From Akanthomyces muscarius (Eukaryota; Ascomycota; Sordariomycetes; Hypocreales; Cordycipitaceae), in the NCBI RefSeq assembly GCF_028009165.1, contig NC_079241.1, positions 4,588,001-4,652,000 of the forward strand: a stretch of 64,000 bases of DNA. Direction: 5' to 3'. The notes under the pieces are model-generated. The model was not told where the DNA came from. It did no database searches and worked only from the letters and a program-made list of their open reading frames with translations. Shown piece after piece: positions 1-11,323 of this stretch. The translations under genes were made by a program, and so were the position numbers. Each line of letters starts with the position of its first letter. Position 1 is the stretch's first letter.

Positions 1-1015
1 ATTAAAGGCCCTATTTCTTGTTTCTCGAAACTTCGCGCCTTTGTGGCGTCTGTGCTTTCTAGTCGTTGTTGTTAGGGCGTGACGTGTCCCATGTTGAGGC
101 TCTCGTCAAGCTCGCCCGGCGCGTGTGTGCGACTTCGAAAACATTACAACATAGCACCGAGCACCTGCAATGACTAAGCTTCATCTAGGCTTCCTCATGA
201 TGTCGTAGCCAAAGCAGATTCAAACCAAGGAAATGGGGAGTATTGTGCTGAGAATCTCATGTTGACCATATCGAGCCGGCAAAGACGGCTGTAAGCTGGA
301 GGTCGCGCATGTCGTTGGGCCAATTTTAAGGTTCGCCGTGTCTTTTACCACGGTTATGATTACGGAATCCTCCCGTGGCTGTCCAGATCGAGTCGCGATG
401 CTAGGGCTGGTGCTAACCCGTTGCCGTATTGGTGCCGAGCGGACTTTGACGACTGGATACTCGCAGCAGGCTACAGCGGGCGACGCACCAACACAACAAG
501 GTTGGCCAATGGTTAGGTATTAGTGGGCTGTTTATGAAGGCTGAAGGGCTGTGCGGCTCTGCGACCAAAGCGAAGGGGCGTCATGGCCAATAACGCGCGG
601 CCATCGACTTGTTGGGCACGGTATTTTCGGAAGAATTTTAGTTAGCGTCCTTCAGTTCAGACCGCCCCACTAGGACAATTCGATGGTCAGCCGTTCCACC
701 ATCCACGACTGTCCGCCTGCGCAGCCGTCCGTGTCATGCGGCTTCCACGGCGGGGGCCCGATAGCGTCGCCTGGTCCCTTCAGCTCGTGACATCACTGCA
801 TGGCCCTCTTCACCTCGTCCGCATTTCACATGTCACGCATGTAGCTTCATCACTACTTTTCGAAATATCGACTCTGAATTTTGACGAGTCTCAGCACAAA
901 CACGTCCGCATACACGCGTTGATGCAGCAGGCCACCAAGCAACAGGAGCTCCGATAAGCTACTCGTACATACCCCGCCAAACGGCCGCGCAAGCGGCCCA
1001 GCTTTACATTTCAGC
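1..1015. other. Intergenic region upstream of the PHAF1-like gene
   Basis: No convincing gene. The open frames here are below about 75 codons, lack recognisable motifs and are not joined by good splice sites. The stretch just before position 1016 (tttacatttcagc) is probably the 5' leader of the next gene. The end of an upstream neighbour outside the window could lie here unseen. Confidence 0.5.
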
Positions 1016-2607
1016 ATGTCGCTGTTCAGCGCACAACTGCATCCCGGTCGAGCTTTGGGCTTTCTAGGTTGGTATACCGTGGCCTTTTAATGTTGCCCCG
1101 CGTTGACTGACTTGCGGCAGTCCTCGGCGCCTCCCTCCACGATGTCCTGACCCGGCTCAAAGCCGAGCCGCAGCGGTTCCCCAAGATCGACGTCGTGCAC
1201 TCAACGGAAAGGCCTGTTACAGACCCGGTCTGCATTCTGCTGCCACAAAACGGCATGCGACTGCGGTTCGATGGTCCCGAGCAGCGGCTCCGGCTTATTG
1301 AAATCACCGACTTTACAAAGAACCACATCACATTCAAAGACCGCGACCTGGTACGGCCGGCAAACAGCACGTCGGAGCCCGGGTCGCCCATCCCCGGCGA
1401 GTCCTCCTCCGGTCCGACATTTCGACACATATACCAGCGACTGCTAGGCCCGACCTACGCCGGCGAGTTCATTCCGTCGTCAAGCGGCGGTCAGGGCATG
1501 GGCATCTACGTGCTGTCGTATCCCGGAGTGGCTTTCAACTTTCCCATGGCAGCTTCCGCCTACTCTCCCGACAAGGACGTCGTGTCTCTCCTGTCGGCTT
1601 CGTCCAGCCAAGTAGCGACGTCCATGGCCGTGTTCAGTGGAGAATCCTGGGCCGATGCGAGACCCACGCTGTGGACGGAAGTGCTGCCCAGCATCAAATC
1701 GTCGACTGTGTTTCCGAGGACCAAAGAGGTGTACCCTGATGAAGTGTCCCTCGTTCGAATCCATGGAGGAGGCAAGCTGCAAATGTCTCGCAAGTGGACC
1801 AATAGCGGCTTTTTCATTCAACTCGGCCAGACGACGCCTCAAGAGCTGGTCATGGAACTGGGACCTCCAAATGCCATCTATCGCAAGAATGATGAGAAAA
1901 TGGACGTTCACCAAGGGCGGATACCAGGAGCTGCGAGAGGGAGAAGCGATGGCGCCGATCCAGGTCGCGCAGACGAGGCCATCACGGACACGGACCAGTC
2001 TTCGATGAACACTGGCTCGGACGATTCCGATAACGAAGAAGCCATCGACGAGGAAATCACAGTGAACCCTTCGGGAGAATGCTTTTACAATTACTTTTAC
2101 ATGGGTTTCGATGTGCTGCTCTCGAAGCCGACAGAGCCATCCCAGGCACCACCTGGCCAGCAAAACGGGTCTCCGGATCCTGTCGCCGTCAAGATGCACC
2201 ACCCTGATCGGCTGGTGGTGACCAAGATTGTTCTGCACGGAAACATTCCGGGATCCTACGAGTTCAACCGCCACAGGCGCTGCCGCTGGGAGATTGCCTA
2301 CCCCGGGCGGCAGGACGAGGCGGTGACGTCGGAGATGGAGTTTGAGCACGTCGAGGCGCTCATGAACAAGACGTGGGAGAGCGAGCTGCCGAACGGCAAG
2401 TCCCAGGCGCGACAGCGGGGTATGGTCCTTAATCGGGGCTGGGGCGACAGTCCGGGAAGCAGCTGCGAGTTTCTGGGCGGATGGGAGGAGAGCGGCGCGC
2501 GGCGGGCCGAGACCAACAGCGACTCGACGACGACGCTGTACGGATTTCCGGGGCTGGTGTTTGAGGTGCTGAGGAATGGCTACATTAGCACGGTGACGAT
2601 TTTTTGA
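1016..2607 (+). CDS. PHAF1/UPF0183 family protein (phagophore-associated)
   Basis: Two exons, 1016-1067 and 1121-2607, give 512 aa. The 53-nt intron has donor gttggt, branch ttgactgac and acceptor gcggcag. Joining restores the conserved N-terminus, in which LGFLVLGASLHDVLTRLK is followed by FPKIDVVHS. Family landmarks are GMRLRFDGPEQRLRLIEI, the TYAGEF and GQGMGIYVLSYPGVAFNFP blocks, LVMELGPPNAIYRKNDEKM, a CFYNYFYMGFDVLL block, KIVLHGNIPGSYEFN and the C-terminal GLVFEVLRNGYISTVTIF. The mammalian member (C16orf70/PHAF1) works with BCAS3 at the phagophore in autophagy; the same role here is inferred from family. A hydrophilic acidic insert (about residues 285-330) interrupts the conserved core. 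The start is firm because exon 1 supplies family-conserved residues. The stop codon lies inside a tandem repeat. Confidence 0.87.
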
Positions 2608-2652
2608 TGCAGTGATGCAGTGATGCAGTGATGCAGTGATGCAGTGATGCAG
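2605..2652 (+). repeat. 8-bp tandem repeat (TGATGCAG, 6 copies) spanning a stop codon
   Basis: Six perfect copies of TGATGCAG start exactly at the TGA stop of the PHAF1-like gene and run into its 3' UTR. Because the unit is 8 nt, successive TGA triplets fall in all three frames (2605, 2613, 2621). Confidence 0.95.
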
Positions 2653-3984
2653 TGAGACTGCACAACTGTTTGGGGGCCATTCATGCTACTGTTTCCATGG
2701 ACGATTTATTCTGGCTCGGCGTTGAGGGATTATTAAATTTTTTTGAACTTGCAAGACAGAGAGCATACAATATTAGTATATAACAGGAATCCCAGAACTG
2801 ATTTGCACAACTGCTTTGTAGAACTGCTCTGGCCAGGTCCAGCTGGGGTGCATATGTGGAGCTGATCGTTCCGACGCCATGTTATCCGATACGATCGATA
2901 TGGAGGGTGCCTTGATCTTTTTCCTCTGCCGCCGTTTTCCATAATCATATCCATCGTTCAGGGGACAGAAAATTGCGCACGATTACCTTTGACGGCCGAG
3001 TACACGAAGGTGCTTTACAGCCGGAGTGGCTCTTGGAGGGTAGTATTTGCACTGCCGCAATAGGAAGCCGGCGTACTTTAGGTTGCTCCGGCTTTAAATC
3101 CGACGGGAGGCGTGGGTACTTGTGCCGGCCGTCGTCGGCGTGGCTGCAATGAGCTGGCAGGGCTAGGCCGCCCGCAGGCTCGGCGACTTTTCATTCCGGG
3201 CTTGAAAACGGTAGTTGACAAAGAGTGTCTGGACTTGGGATTTAGTGCGGAGTGAGATCATGGATTTTGTATTCCTTTTTATGCAGGCTCCTGGCGTCTT
3301 CCTTCTTTGCGCTGCTGGGCTCCGGAAGCGGCCCACCGTCCATTTTGTTTGGTGGCGGCCCACAACGGCTGCCGCCGCCAGTCCTGGTACCTAACGTTAG
3401 TTAGTTACTGGTACTGGGTAACTAGTTGAGTTGGGGTGAGTGACTGCGTCGAGTGACAAACGGGCCTATTGTTGCAGCTTTCGGTCCAGGTTTTCTTCGC
3501 TTTTCAGACCCCAAATAGGTCACTGAGTAGCAAGGTCGCTTTGTCATCCATTCCGTAATTGATATTGCGCAAGTTTTGTATATACAAGGCCACAAAACCG
3601 CGCCATGTTGACTCGTCGGTCGTCGGACATCCCACGCCCCGTTGACGCTGCGGGCGACGGCCACCTGCCAAGTGAAAAGTTATTCATCGGGCCCCCACGA
3701 CGCATCCACTAACGAAACGCTACCCTTTCTTGACCGTCCCGGCCAATGACTCCTTCTTTGTCTCTTTCTTCCTTTTCTATATCAGATCTTTTGCTATTAT
3801 TCCTTCTCCTTAAATCGCCGGACCTGTCCTTTGCTGCATTCTCATCCTGCACGGTGGCTAAACCTGGCGCAGAGTTATGCAGGTCCAACACAACACTGCA
3901 TGCTGAGACAGGGCTCTAGTTATATCCGACAAGCAGTTTTTTTAAATCACATTGGCCGCTGCCGCTGCCGCTGCCGTTGCCGCC
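2608..3984. other. Intergenic region, 3' UTR plus MFS promoter
   Basis: No gene seen. It begins with the TGATGCAG array and carries short TACT-type palindromic words around 3387-3428 (ctaacgttag, ttactggtactgggtaact). From about 3730 the plus strand is pyrimidine rich (cttctttgtctctttcttcc), as is common just upstream of fungal transcription starts. This probably contains the promoter and leader of the transporter. Confidence 0.5.
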
Positions 3985-5883
3985 ATGTCGCACAAATCTG
4001 AGCACCGTCTCAGTGCAGACGGCACCACCATCAATGCCGATCTGAACAGCAAGGAAGCGGATGGCTATTCGACGCCGCTTGAGACGCCCGCCACACCCTC
4101 GCCGCCGAGCCCAGAGAAGGAGTCCAAAGAGCCACAAACCCTCGAGGCACCCGCAGCCGTCACCACCACCACCACCGACAACGCAACACCCACGTCTTCG
4201 ACATCTCCCGACGGCAATGGCCATGGCAAGGCGCCGGCCGTGGCCCCCGAGGCGCAGCGCACCAAGCTCGAGACCACGCTCGTCATGGTCGCCCTCTGCA
4301 TCGCCCTCTTCCTCGCCGCCCTCGACATGACCATTGTCACGACCGCCGTCCCGACCATCTCGGCCCACTTCCACTCGACGTCGGGCTACGTCTGGATCGG
4401 CAGCGCCTACATGCTCGGCAGCGCCGCCCTCGTGCCCACCTGGGGCAAGCTGTCGGACATTTTCGGCCGCAAGCCCATCCTCATGACGGCCGTCGTCGTC
4501 TTCTGGGTCGGCTCGCTGCTCTGCGCCCTCAGCACCAGCATGGGCATGCTCATCGCCGCCCGCGCCATCCAGGGCGTCGGCGGCGGCGGCACCATTGTCC
4601 TCCCCAACATCTGCGTCGCCGACCTCTTCTCCGCCCGCAAGCGCGGCGTCTACTTTGGCTTCCTCGGCATGATCTGGGCCGTCGCCTCGGCCATTGGCCC
4701 CATCATCGGCGGCGCCTTTACCCAAAAGGTCTCCTGGCGCTGGTGCTTCTGGGTCAACCTGCCCTGCGGCGGTCTCGCCTTTGCCATCCTGCTCTTCTTC
4801 CTCAAGCTGCACAACCCCCGCACGCCTGTCAAGGCCGGCCTGGCTGCCATTGACTGGGTCGGCAACGTCCTCATCGTTGGCGGAACCATTATGCTGCTCA
4901 TGGGCCTGGAATTCGGCGGCAGCCAGTATCCTTGGAACTCTGCCACCGTCATTTGCCTCATTGTATTCGGCGTCGTGGCTATTGCCATTTTCCTCTTGTA
5001 TGAATCGCGCATCGCCAAGTTCCCCGTCATTCCTGTTCGGCTATTCAACACTCGAACCAGCATCGCCACATACGTGACCTCGTCGCTGCACGCCTTCACC
5101 TTCATCTCTGGAAGCTACTACCTGCCTCTGTATTTCCAGTCAGTCCTCGGTGCCAACTCCCTGCTCTCGGGTGTATATCTGCTGCCGTTTGTCTCTGTCA
5201 TGTCCCTCATGTCTGCCTTTGTTGGCTTTTTCATCAACAAGACTGGCAAGTACAAGATTGTCATTACCAGTGGCCTAGCCTTGTCAACTCTTGGCTTTGG
5301 TCTCTTCACTTATCTCGGAGATCGCCCTCACTGGGAACGCATTGTGCTCTTCCAGATGGTTGCTGGCCTGGGTATTGGCCCCAACTTCCAGGCTCCTCTC
5401 ATCGCTCTTCAAGCCAATGTTGCACCCAGAGATATTGGCGCCGCCACGTCTAGTCTACAGTTTGTGCGCCAGCTCTGCACAGCCACATCGGTCGCTGTAG
5501 GCGGTGTCGTCATCGCCAACAGGATGCAAGCTCAGCAAGGCCATCTGACGGCCGAGCTTGGCGCGGACGTTGCGCGCTTGTTTGCAGGCACTGATGCCGC
5601 CTCCAATGTCGACCGTATCAAGTCGCTGCCCGTGGATGACCGCCAGATAGTGAGAACGGCTTACTGGAACTCGATCCAAATCATGTTCGCCGTCTTTACC
5701 TGCAGCTGCTTCCTCGGGCTGGTCGCCAGCTTCTTCATCAAGCAGACCACTCTGTCCAAGCAGCATACCGAGCACAAGACCGGCCTGCAGACGCTCAAGG
5801 CCGAGGAGAGGAAGAAGAACCAGATCAACGACGAGGAGACTGGAAACGCCGCTGCTGTTGTCGCACCAACGACTGAAAAGTAA
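3985..5883 (+). CDS. MFS multidrug efflux transporter (DHA2-like, 14 TM)
   Basis: A single-exon gene of 632 aa. The start is the ATG at 3985 (MSHKSEH); the frame is open a little further upstream but has no ATG. About 95 hydrophilic residues precede the membrane domain. Visible MFS signatures are LDMTIVTTAVPTI (about 113-125, motif D), GKLSDIFGRKP (about 154-164, motif A) and AIGPIIGG (about 236-243, motif C of drug/H+ antiporters), followed by WRWCFWVNLPCGG. Size and motif set fit the 14-TM DHA2 branch, which exports toxic compounds from the plasma membrane or vacuole in exchange for protons. The substrate cannot be read from sequence. No biosynthetic genes adjoin it, so a self-resistance role in a metabolite cluster is not supported. 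Confidence 0.9.
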   Translation: MSHKSEHRLSADGTTINADLNSKEADGYSTPLETPATPSPPSPEKESKEPQTLEAPAAVTTTTTDNATPTSSTSPDGNGHGKAPAVAPEAQRTKLETTLVMVALCIALFLAALDMTIVTTAVPTISAHFHSTSGYVWIGSAYMLGSAALVPTWGKLSDIFGRKPILMTAVVVFWVGSLLCALSTSMGMLIAARAIQGVGGGGTIVLPNICVADLFSARKRGVYFGFLGMIWAVASAIGPIIGGAFTQKVSWRWCFWVNLPCGGLAFAILLFFLKLHNPRTPVKAGLAAIDWVGNVLIVGGTIMLLMGLEFGGSQYPWNSATVICLIVFGVVAIAIFLLYESRIAKFPVIPVRLFNTRTSIATYVTSSLHAFTFISGSYYLPLYFQSVLGANSLLSGVYLLPFVSVMSLMSAFVGFFINKTGKYKIVITSGLALSTLGFGLFTYLGDRPHWERIVLFQMVAGLGIGPNFQAPLIALQANVAPRDIGAATSSLQFVRQLCTATSVAVGGVVIANRMQAQQGHLTAELGADVARLFAGTDAASNVDRIKSLPVDDRQIVRTAYWNSIQIMFAVFTCSCFLGLVASFFIKQTTLSKQHTEHKTGLQTLKAEERKKNQINDEETGNAAAVVAPTTEK

Positions 5884-6957
5884 AATTTGCATGCCATTGC
5901 GCATCTGGAGTTTTCAACTGCATATATCCGCACCTATGAGACTCAACTCGGTGCCATCGTACATGTCGCATTTGCATTAAAACTAGTGGAGTAGGACCTG
6001 TAAGCTTTGTTTTAGCAAGGGATGTATTTTACTTTTACGTATATATGGATTGGTTTTTAATTGTATTTGAATTAAGCGTCTTGATGCGCTGTCCTCGCTG
6101 GGAATGTGACAGAAGATTGCTGACTCGATGTCCAGTTTCTGAGCGAGCCAGACTCAGGATGAAAGATTCTAAGCAAATGACAGTACAGTTTCATGCTTAA
6201 GCCACGCTGGCGTCTGTATTTCCTGCCTTGTGAGCGCAAAATTAATCGCTGATACTACATTCGAATGTCGATGATAGATGCCGGGTAGCTATCTTGGTGA
6301 GGCGGCGCTGGCGTGGGGCGCGTCGCGCATCTCGCTGCAGAGACACCAAGTGTGCCGCTTGATCTGACAGGATCAGGGCGCGATGGAAGGAAATGAAAAT
6401 ATTCAATGAGGCTCAGATAAAAAAGTATTGGCCAAGCATCTGTCACAAACACAGTCACTTCTTTCTGCACTCTTAGACAGTAGACTGCTCCGTCTGCTTC
6501 ACGGTGGCTGTGGTTGCTGTGGAAACGCTGCTCGGTGTTGTTGATATCGGGCGTGTGGCTCCACGCTAGCCTTGACAATTTGGTGCAGAATACACAGACC
6601 ATGCAACCAAGAGCATAACACCCATGACCGGCTGCGGCAAGCCCCTCCCCACCACCAGTGCACACACCGATCGACCTGCACCTTATTTGCTCTTTGCATG
6701 CCGGGGGTTATGTCAATGCTCTAAGCAACTTGGCTTATAATACCTTGAATATAATATCCTGGAAAAGCGGCGCGACGCGGGAGAGCACAGCAAACGACGC
6801 AAAACAACAGAGCTTCTCACCATCACCGACAACCGCCACCATCCCGCCTTCCACCTCGGCGTCCCGGACGCGTCGAAATCCGGGACCAGACACGAAGAAC
6901 TCTTCCACAGTGGCGCATCTACGACAACGCTCCGACCGGGAGCCAAGCCGGTCAACC
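5884..6957. other. Intergenic region with kinesin-5 promoter
   Basis: No gene seen. The first few hundred bases are AT rich and probably the transporter 3' UTR. Near 6733-6756 lies a TATA-like stretch (cttataatacc, gaatataata) about 200 nt before the kinesin ATG. The frame upstream of that ATG is open back to 6658 but begins without ATG, so it is read as 5' leader. Confidence 0.45.
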
Positions 6958-9900
6958 ATGAGCTCCAGCGTCCGATCCGGCGTTTCGAGCCGCACCAGCG
7001 TCCGCCAAACGACGAGAACATCGACCGCGCGCCACGGTATACGCGCCGGCGCAGCGTCGCCCGCCGGCTCCCTCGCCTCCACCATGGGCATCGGCACGAA
7101 GCGCAAGGAGCGCGACTACGAGCTCGACACGGGCTCCCGCATGAGCACCTTTGGCGGCGAGGAGACCAACATTAATGTTGTGGTCCGCTGCCGCGGTCGC
7201 AGCGCGCGCGAGGTCAAGGAGAACAGCGCCGTCGTCGTCAAGGCCGACGGCGTCAAGGGCAGCCAGGTCGACCTGTCCATGGGGCCCAACTCGCTGAGCA
7301 ACAAGACATATTTGTATGATCGCGTTTTCTCGCCCGCGGCAGACCAGGAAATGGTCTTTGACGACACGGTCCGACCGATCCTCGAGGAGATGCTCTCCGG
7401 CTATAACTGTACAATTTTCGCGTACGGACAGACGGGCACAGGAAAGACGTACACAATGTCCGGCGACATGACGGAGACGCTGGGCATGCTGTCCGACGAG
7501 GCCGGCATCATCCCGCGCGTGCTCCAACAGCTCTTTAGAAAGCTTGAACTTGACGACACTGAGCACTGCGTCAAGGTGTCGTTTATCGAGCTGTACAATG
7601 AAGAGTTGCGCGATTTGCTCTCCATCGAAGAGACCGCCAAACTCAAAATCTACGACGACGCGTCACGAAAAGGTCATGCCGGCACCATGGTGCAGGGCAT
7701 GGAGGAGAAGCATATCAAAGATTCAAGCGAAGGCATCAGGGTGCTACAAGATGGCAGCTTGAAGCGCCAGGTCGCCGCCACCAAATGCAACGATCTCAGC
7801 TCGCGAAGTCACACCGTATTCACTATCACCGCCTATGTGAAAAAGGTCAACGAAAACGGCACCGAAGATCTTATCAGCGCCGGCAAGCTGAATCTCGTCG
7901 ATCTTGCCGGCAGTGAAAACATTCAGCGCTCGGGGGCCGAGAACAAACGTGCTGCTGAGGCTGGCCTCATCAACAAATCGCTTCTGACTCTTGGCCGCGT
8001 CATCAACGCCCTCGTCGACCGCAGTGCGCATATCCCCTACCGAGAATCAAAACTCACGCGACTCCTTCAGGACTCCCTTGGTGGGCGAACAAAAACGTGC
8101 ATTATTGCCACAATCTCACCATCAAAAAGCAACTTGGAAGAAACGATATCAACACTCGAATATGCTTTCCGCGCGAAGAACATCCGGAACAAACCACAAC
8201 TCAACGCCATACCAAAAAAGACACTACTAAAGGAATTCACCGCTGAGATCGAAAAATTAAAGAGCGAATTGATATCCACCAGACTACGGAATGGCGTTTA
8301 TTTGTCCAACGAAATGTACGAGGATATGACGGCAGAAAGCGAGTCGCGAAGAATCGTGGCCGAGGAGCAAGGCGCCAAGATTGAAACTCTCGAGACGAAT
8401 CTGCGCAACAAAACACAGGAGCTGTACTCTTTAAATACTTCGTTTATGGGACTGAAGAAAGATCACGACGGCACCCGATCGCAGCTCGACAGTACAAAGG
8501 GACTTCTTCATGAGGTAGAGATGGTGCTCAAGATGACACACAAGTCACTTGCCGAGGAGACTGAGCTCCGAAAAGCTCACGAGGCTACGGAAGAAAAGCT
8601 GACCAAGATTGGCGGCGAACTCATCCACAAGCTCCAGCGGACAGTCAATGACGTTAGTGGACTGCATGCGAAGAATAAGCGAAAATCGGATCTGCAATCC
8701 ATCAATAGAGCTACCTGGGGCACGTCACAGATTCAAGTTTCTGATGTAACGTCCATGGTTGAGCGCCGCGTTGCCGACTTTCAAGACGAGCAGCGCGACC
8801 ACATCTCCAGCATCTCAACACGTATGACTGCTTTTGTCGACGAAGAACTCCAGAAGCTGTCAACGACACAAAGCTTCCTCGATGAGCAGCTCAATGCCTT
8901 TGCTGACTCTAAGAAGCTCCTGCTGGAACAGAAACAAAAATCCAAGGATGAGATGGACGAGGTACTCGAAGAAATTAATGTGATTCGCGACAGCGTGAAG
9001 GAGCGTGTCGGCGAGAGCTTACAGGTCATCTCTGGTGCCGCAGAAAAGATTGCTTCCGATGTCATTGCCGAGATGGGTGATCTGCATACACACCTGCACA
9101 ACTCGTATGCTTCCTTGGGCAAAGACTTCAAATCTATCTTTGAAGACCTTCTTAAACACATCACGGCCCAGCGTAGCGAGTCGGATGGCCTTCGACGCCA
9201 GCTCCAAAGTGCCACGAACGCGGCCGTTCTGCAGAGCTCCAGCACCTCGCTACGTATCCAAGAAGTCATCGCCGAAGAGCGACGACAAGCCGCAGAGGAT
9301 CGCCAAAAGCTGCTTTCCCAGATCACGACACTGATCAACACGCAGGCTGAGACACAGGAATCAAGATTCGCCGACAAGGCCTCGCAGATCCAAAAATCGG
9401 TCACCGAATCCAGCGCCACTCTGGAAGGTGCCGTCACTCAATACAATGAAGGCATGGAATCGTGGGACGAGAAAGAAGGCGAGCTTCTGGAAGAAGTCAA
9501 GAAGTCTCGAGAACAACTCAAAACAAAGCTCAAGGATGATTGGACTACCGCCAGCGAGCATAGCACGGCGATTCAGAACACAGCCAAGTCGGTGCATGCT
9601 GAGACTGTGCGTGTCGTCGACGAGCAGGTCGAGGATCTCGGATCCAAGATGCACGCGCTTGATGACTTTGTCACGCACGCTCGCACTGAAAACACAACGC
9701 ACCACGAGAGCCATGGACAGTCGGTGCAGGCACTGTCCAACACTGTCGAGCAGTCATTCAGCAACATCTCGTCGCACTTCAAGTCTACGTTTGACAGGAT
9801 CAGGAATGTTGGCGAGGAAATGGAACTGGACACCAGCGATATGCGTGAAGCTCTGGAGCCGCTCGATTCGCAGCTTTGCCAGCCGCTGACAAACCTGCGC

Positions 9901-10536
9901 GAGGGCATTTCTAGTGCCACCCTTCAGGAGTACCAGCCCACGGGTGACACGCCCCAAAAGGCGGTCTACCAATTCCCAACCGTCTTGCCGCGAACCAATA
10001 ACATTGCCGAGGGCACAAACATCGAGGAGGAAGACAAGAGTATGCCGGCCTCGCCGTTGGTGGTGGATCGCTCTACGGACCAGGACCAGACCATTGTCTT
10101 TGCCGACCTGTCGCCGCAGTCGCAGCCACCGGCCCCTTCTACTAAGGCAAGCTCATCCTCCTCGGCGCACCCGTCCCCTGCCGACTCGGCAGCGGCGGTC
10201 ACGGCCCCCAGCTCCAGTGATGGCAGCAACGTTACTGACAATCACCAGCTCGGCATGAGCCTGCGCGAAGTCAACCCCAACGTCACGTCAAACCTGACGG
10301 CGCCCGCACCCCTAGGCTTTGAGCCCCGCGCGAGCAGCATCATGTCGATGCCTGCGGCGGCGGCGGCGGCGGCGGAGAATACGACGATGCCTCTGTTTAA
10401 ACGCAGCACTAGGAATGTGCGTGGCGTGGCAGGTATCAAGAGACCTGCCGTCACGGCAGAGGGACGCGAAAACTATCCGCCCTCGGCACTGACAGCCGGT
10501 GGTGGCTCCAAGAGAAAGAGCCCACGACTTAAATAA
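6958..10536 (+). CDS. bimC: Kinesin-5 motor protein (BimC/Cut7/Eg5 family)
   Basis: An intron-free frame from ATG 6958 gives 1192 aa, the usual size for fungal kinesin-5. The N-terminal motor begins at about residue 70 (INVVVRCRGRS). It has the P-loop GQTGTGKT (157-164), switch I around SSRSHT (281) and switch II LVDLAGSEN (313-321), then HIPYRESKLTRLLQDSLGG. A long coiled-coil stalk follows. The tail holds a BimC box at about 991-1013 with its TP phospho-site, where Cdk1 phosphorylation targets kinesin-5 to the spindle. Kinesin-5 homotetramers slide antiparallel microtubules apart to build the bipolar spindle. The last 200 residues are low complexity, including a poly-Ala run from a GCG repeat near 10358. 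The basic C-terminus (KRKSPRLK) could be a nuclear localisation signal. Confidence 0.95.
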   Translation: MSSSVRSGVSSRTSVRQTTRTSTARHGIRAGAASPAGSLASTMGIGTKRKERDYELDTGSRMSTFGGEETNINVVVRCRGRSAREVKENSAVVVKADGVKGSQVDLSMGPNSLSNKTYLYDRVFSPAADQEMVFDDTVRPILEEMLSGYNCTIFAYGQTGTGKTYTMSGDMTETLGMLSDEAGIIPRVLQQLFRKLELDDTEHCVKVSFIELYNEELRDLLSIEETAKLKIYDDASRKGHAGTMVQGMEEKHIKDSSEGIRVLQDGSLKRQVAATKCNDLSSRSHTVFTITAYVKKVNENGTEDLISAGKLNLVDLAGSENIQRSGAENKRAAEAGLINKSLLTLGRVINALVDRSAHIPYRESKLTRLLQDSLGGRTKTCIIATISPSKSNLEETISTLEYAFRAKNIRNKPQLNAIPKKTLLKEFTAEIEKLKSELISTRLRNGVYLSNEMYEDMTAESESRRIVAEEQGAKIETLETNLRNKTQELYSLNTSFMGLKKDHDGTRSQLDSTKGLLHEVEMVLKMTHKSLAEETELRKAHEATEEKLTKIGGELIHKLQRTVNDVSGLHAKNKRKSDLQSINRATWGTSQIQVSDVTSMVERRVADFQDEQRDHISSISTRMTAFVDEELQKLSTTQSFLDEQLNAFADSKKLLLEQKQKSKDEMDEVLEEINVIRDSVKERVGESLQVISGAAEKIASDVIAEMGDLHTHLHNSYASLGKDFKSIFEDLLKHITAQRSESDGLRRQLQSATNAAVLQSSSTSLRIQEVIAEERRQAAEDRQKLLSQITTLINTQAETQESRFADKASQIQKSVTESSATLEGAVTQYNEGMESWDEKEGELLEEVKKSREQLKTKLKDDWTTASEHSTAIQNTAKSVHAETVRVVDEQVEDLGSKMHALDDFVTHARTENTTHHESHGQSVQALSNTVEQSFSNISSHFKSTFDRIRNVGEEMELDTSDMREALEPLDSQLCQPLTNLREGISSATLQEYQPTGDTPQKAVYQFPTVLPRTNNIAEGTNIEEEDKSMPASPLVVDRSTDQDQTIVFADLSPQSQPPAPSTKASSSSSAHPSPADSAAAVTAPSSSDGSNVTDNHQLGMSLREVNPNVTSNLTAPAPLGFEPRASSIMSMPAAAAAAAENTTMPLFKRSTRNVRGVAGIKRPAVTAEGRENYPPSALTAGGGSKRKSPRLK

Positions 10537-11323
10537 TACGCCTCCTTCACAACGATTATGACCAGGTGGCCTAATACCATTGCCATCTGACAATGCCCTT
10601 CCAGCCGAAGAAGGAACAAAACACACCATTACACATCTTCACACCTTTTACACATAATACATCGACACACGAAATTGCAAAACATTTTAGCATTCTCACA
10701 TCGGCCAGGCCATGGCGTTTCTGGAGAAGGAAACCCTCCAACCCTTTTCTTTTTCTTTTATGGCGAATCGGGGATAACATCCTACTTTTAAAACCAAAAG
10801 ACTTTTGGTTTAGTTTCTTGTTCAGTTCAACGTTGGGGTCCTTTATGCACAATCATTCACGGGGTTGGGGACATTGTTTACTTTTTCGTTGTTTGCTGAT
10901 TTTGGCTGGTTTTGGTTTACGCAAAAGACGGACGGACGGACGGATGGCCAAGAAGAAAAATCTAGTTGCAGCACTTTTTCCCCCTAGATACCCCCCCTTT
11001 TTTTACACATGCTCACATTACACTTATTTCGTTCTTTTCACTATGCGTTCTTTGGTGTTTGCTGTTTAGTGTGTCGACTGAAAGTGTTTTGAGCGCGGCG
11101 TCCCGGCGGTCTGACGGTTTCAATAGGTGAGCAAGAGCTGGAAAATATATTACTGTAATAGAAATTACGACTAGGAACGGTATCATTTTATCAATAACCA
11201 ATGTTCATGTTCAACTATATGCGTCAAGAAGATACTTGTTCCGCCCATGATTGCAGAATAGCTCGCGCTATACAAGAAATATCTCAGGCCTATGGGATGG
11301 TTTGAGGTAGATCCGGAATTCTT
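10537..11323. other. Convergent intergenic region (kinesin-5 / RRN9)
   Basis: 3' UTR space between two convergent genes. AT rich with T runs; a small (GACG)4 array sits at 10927-10942. Frames on both strands here are short and without motifs. No gene supported. Confidence 0.5.

Noticed and set aside
1745..1765. B-box-like GTTCGAATCC
   Set aside because: It lies inside the PHAF1-like coding exon and lacks an A box upstream at the proper spacing.
3916..4812. 298-codon minus frame opposite the MFS transporter
   Set aside because: Low-complexity Gly/Asp/Glu shadow of a GC-rich sense gene; no start context or motif.
6658..6957. N-terminal extension of kinesin-5
   Set aside because: The extension begins at GTG, contains TATA-like sequence and has no family similarity; ATG 6958 fits the family length.
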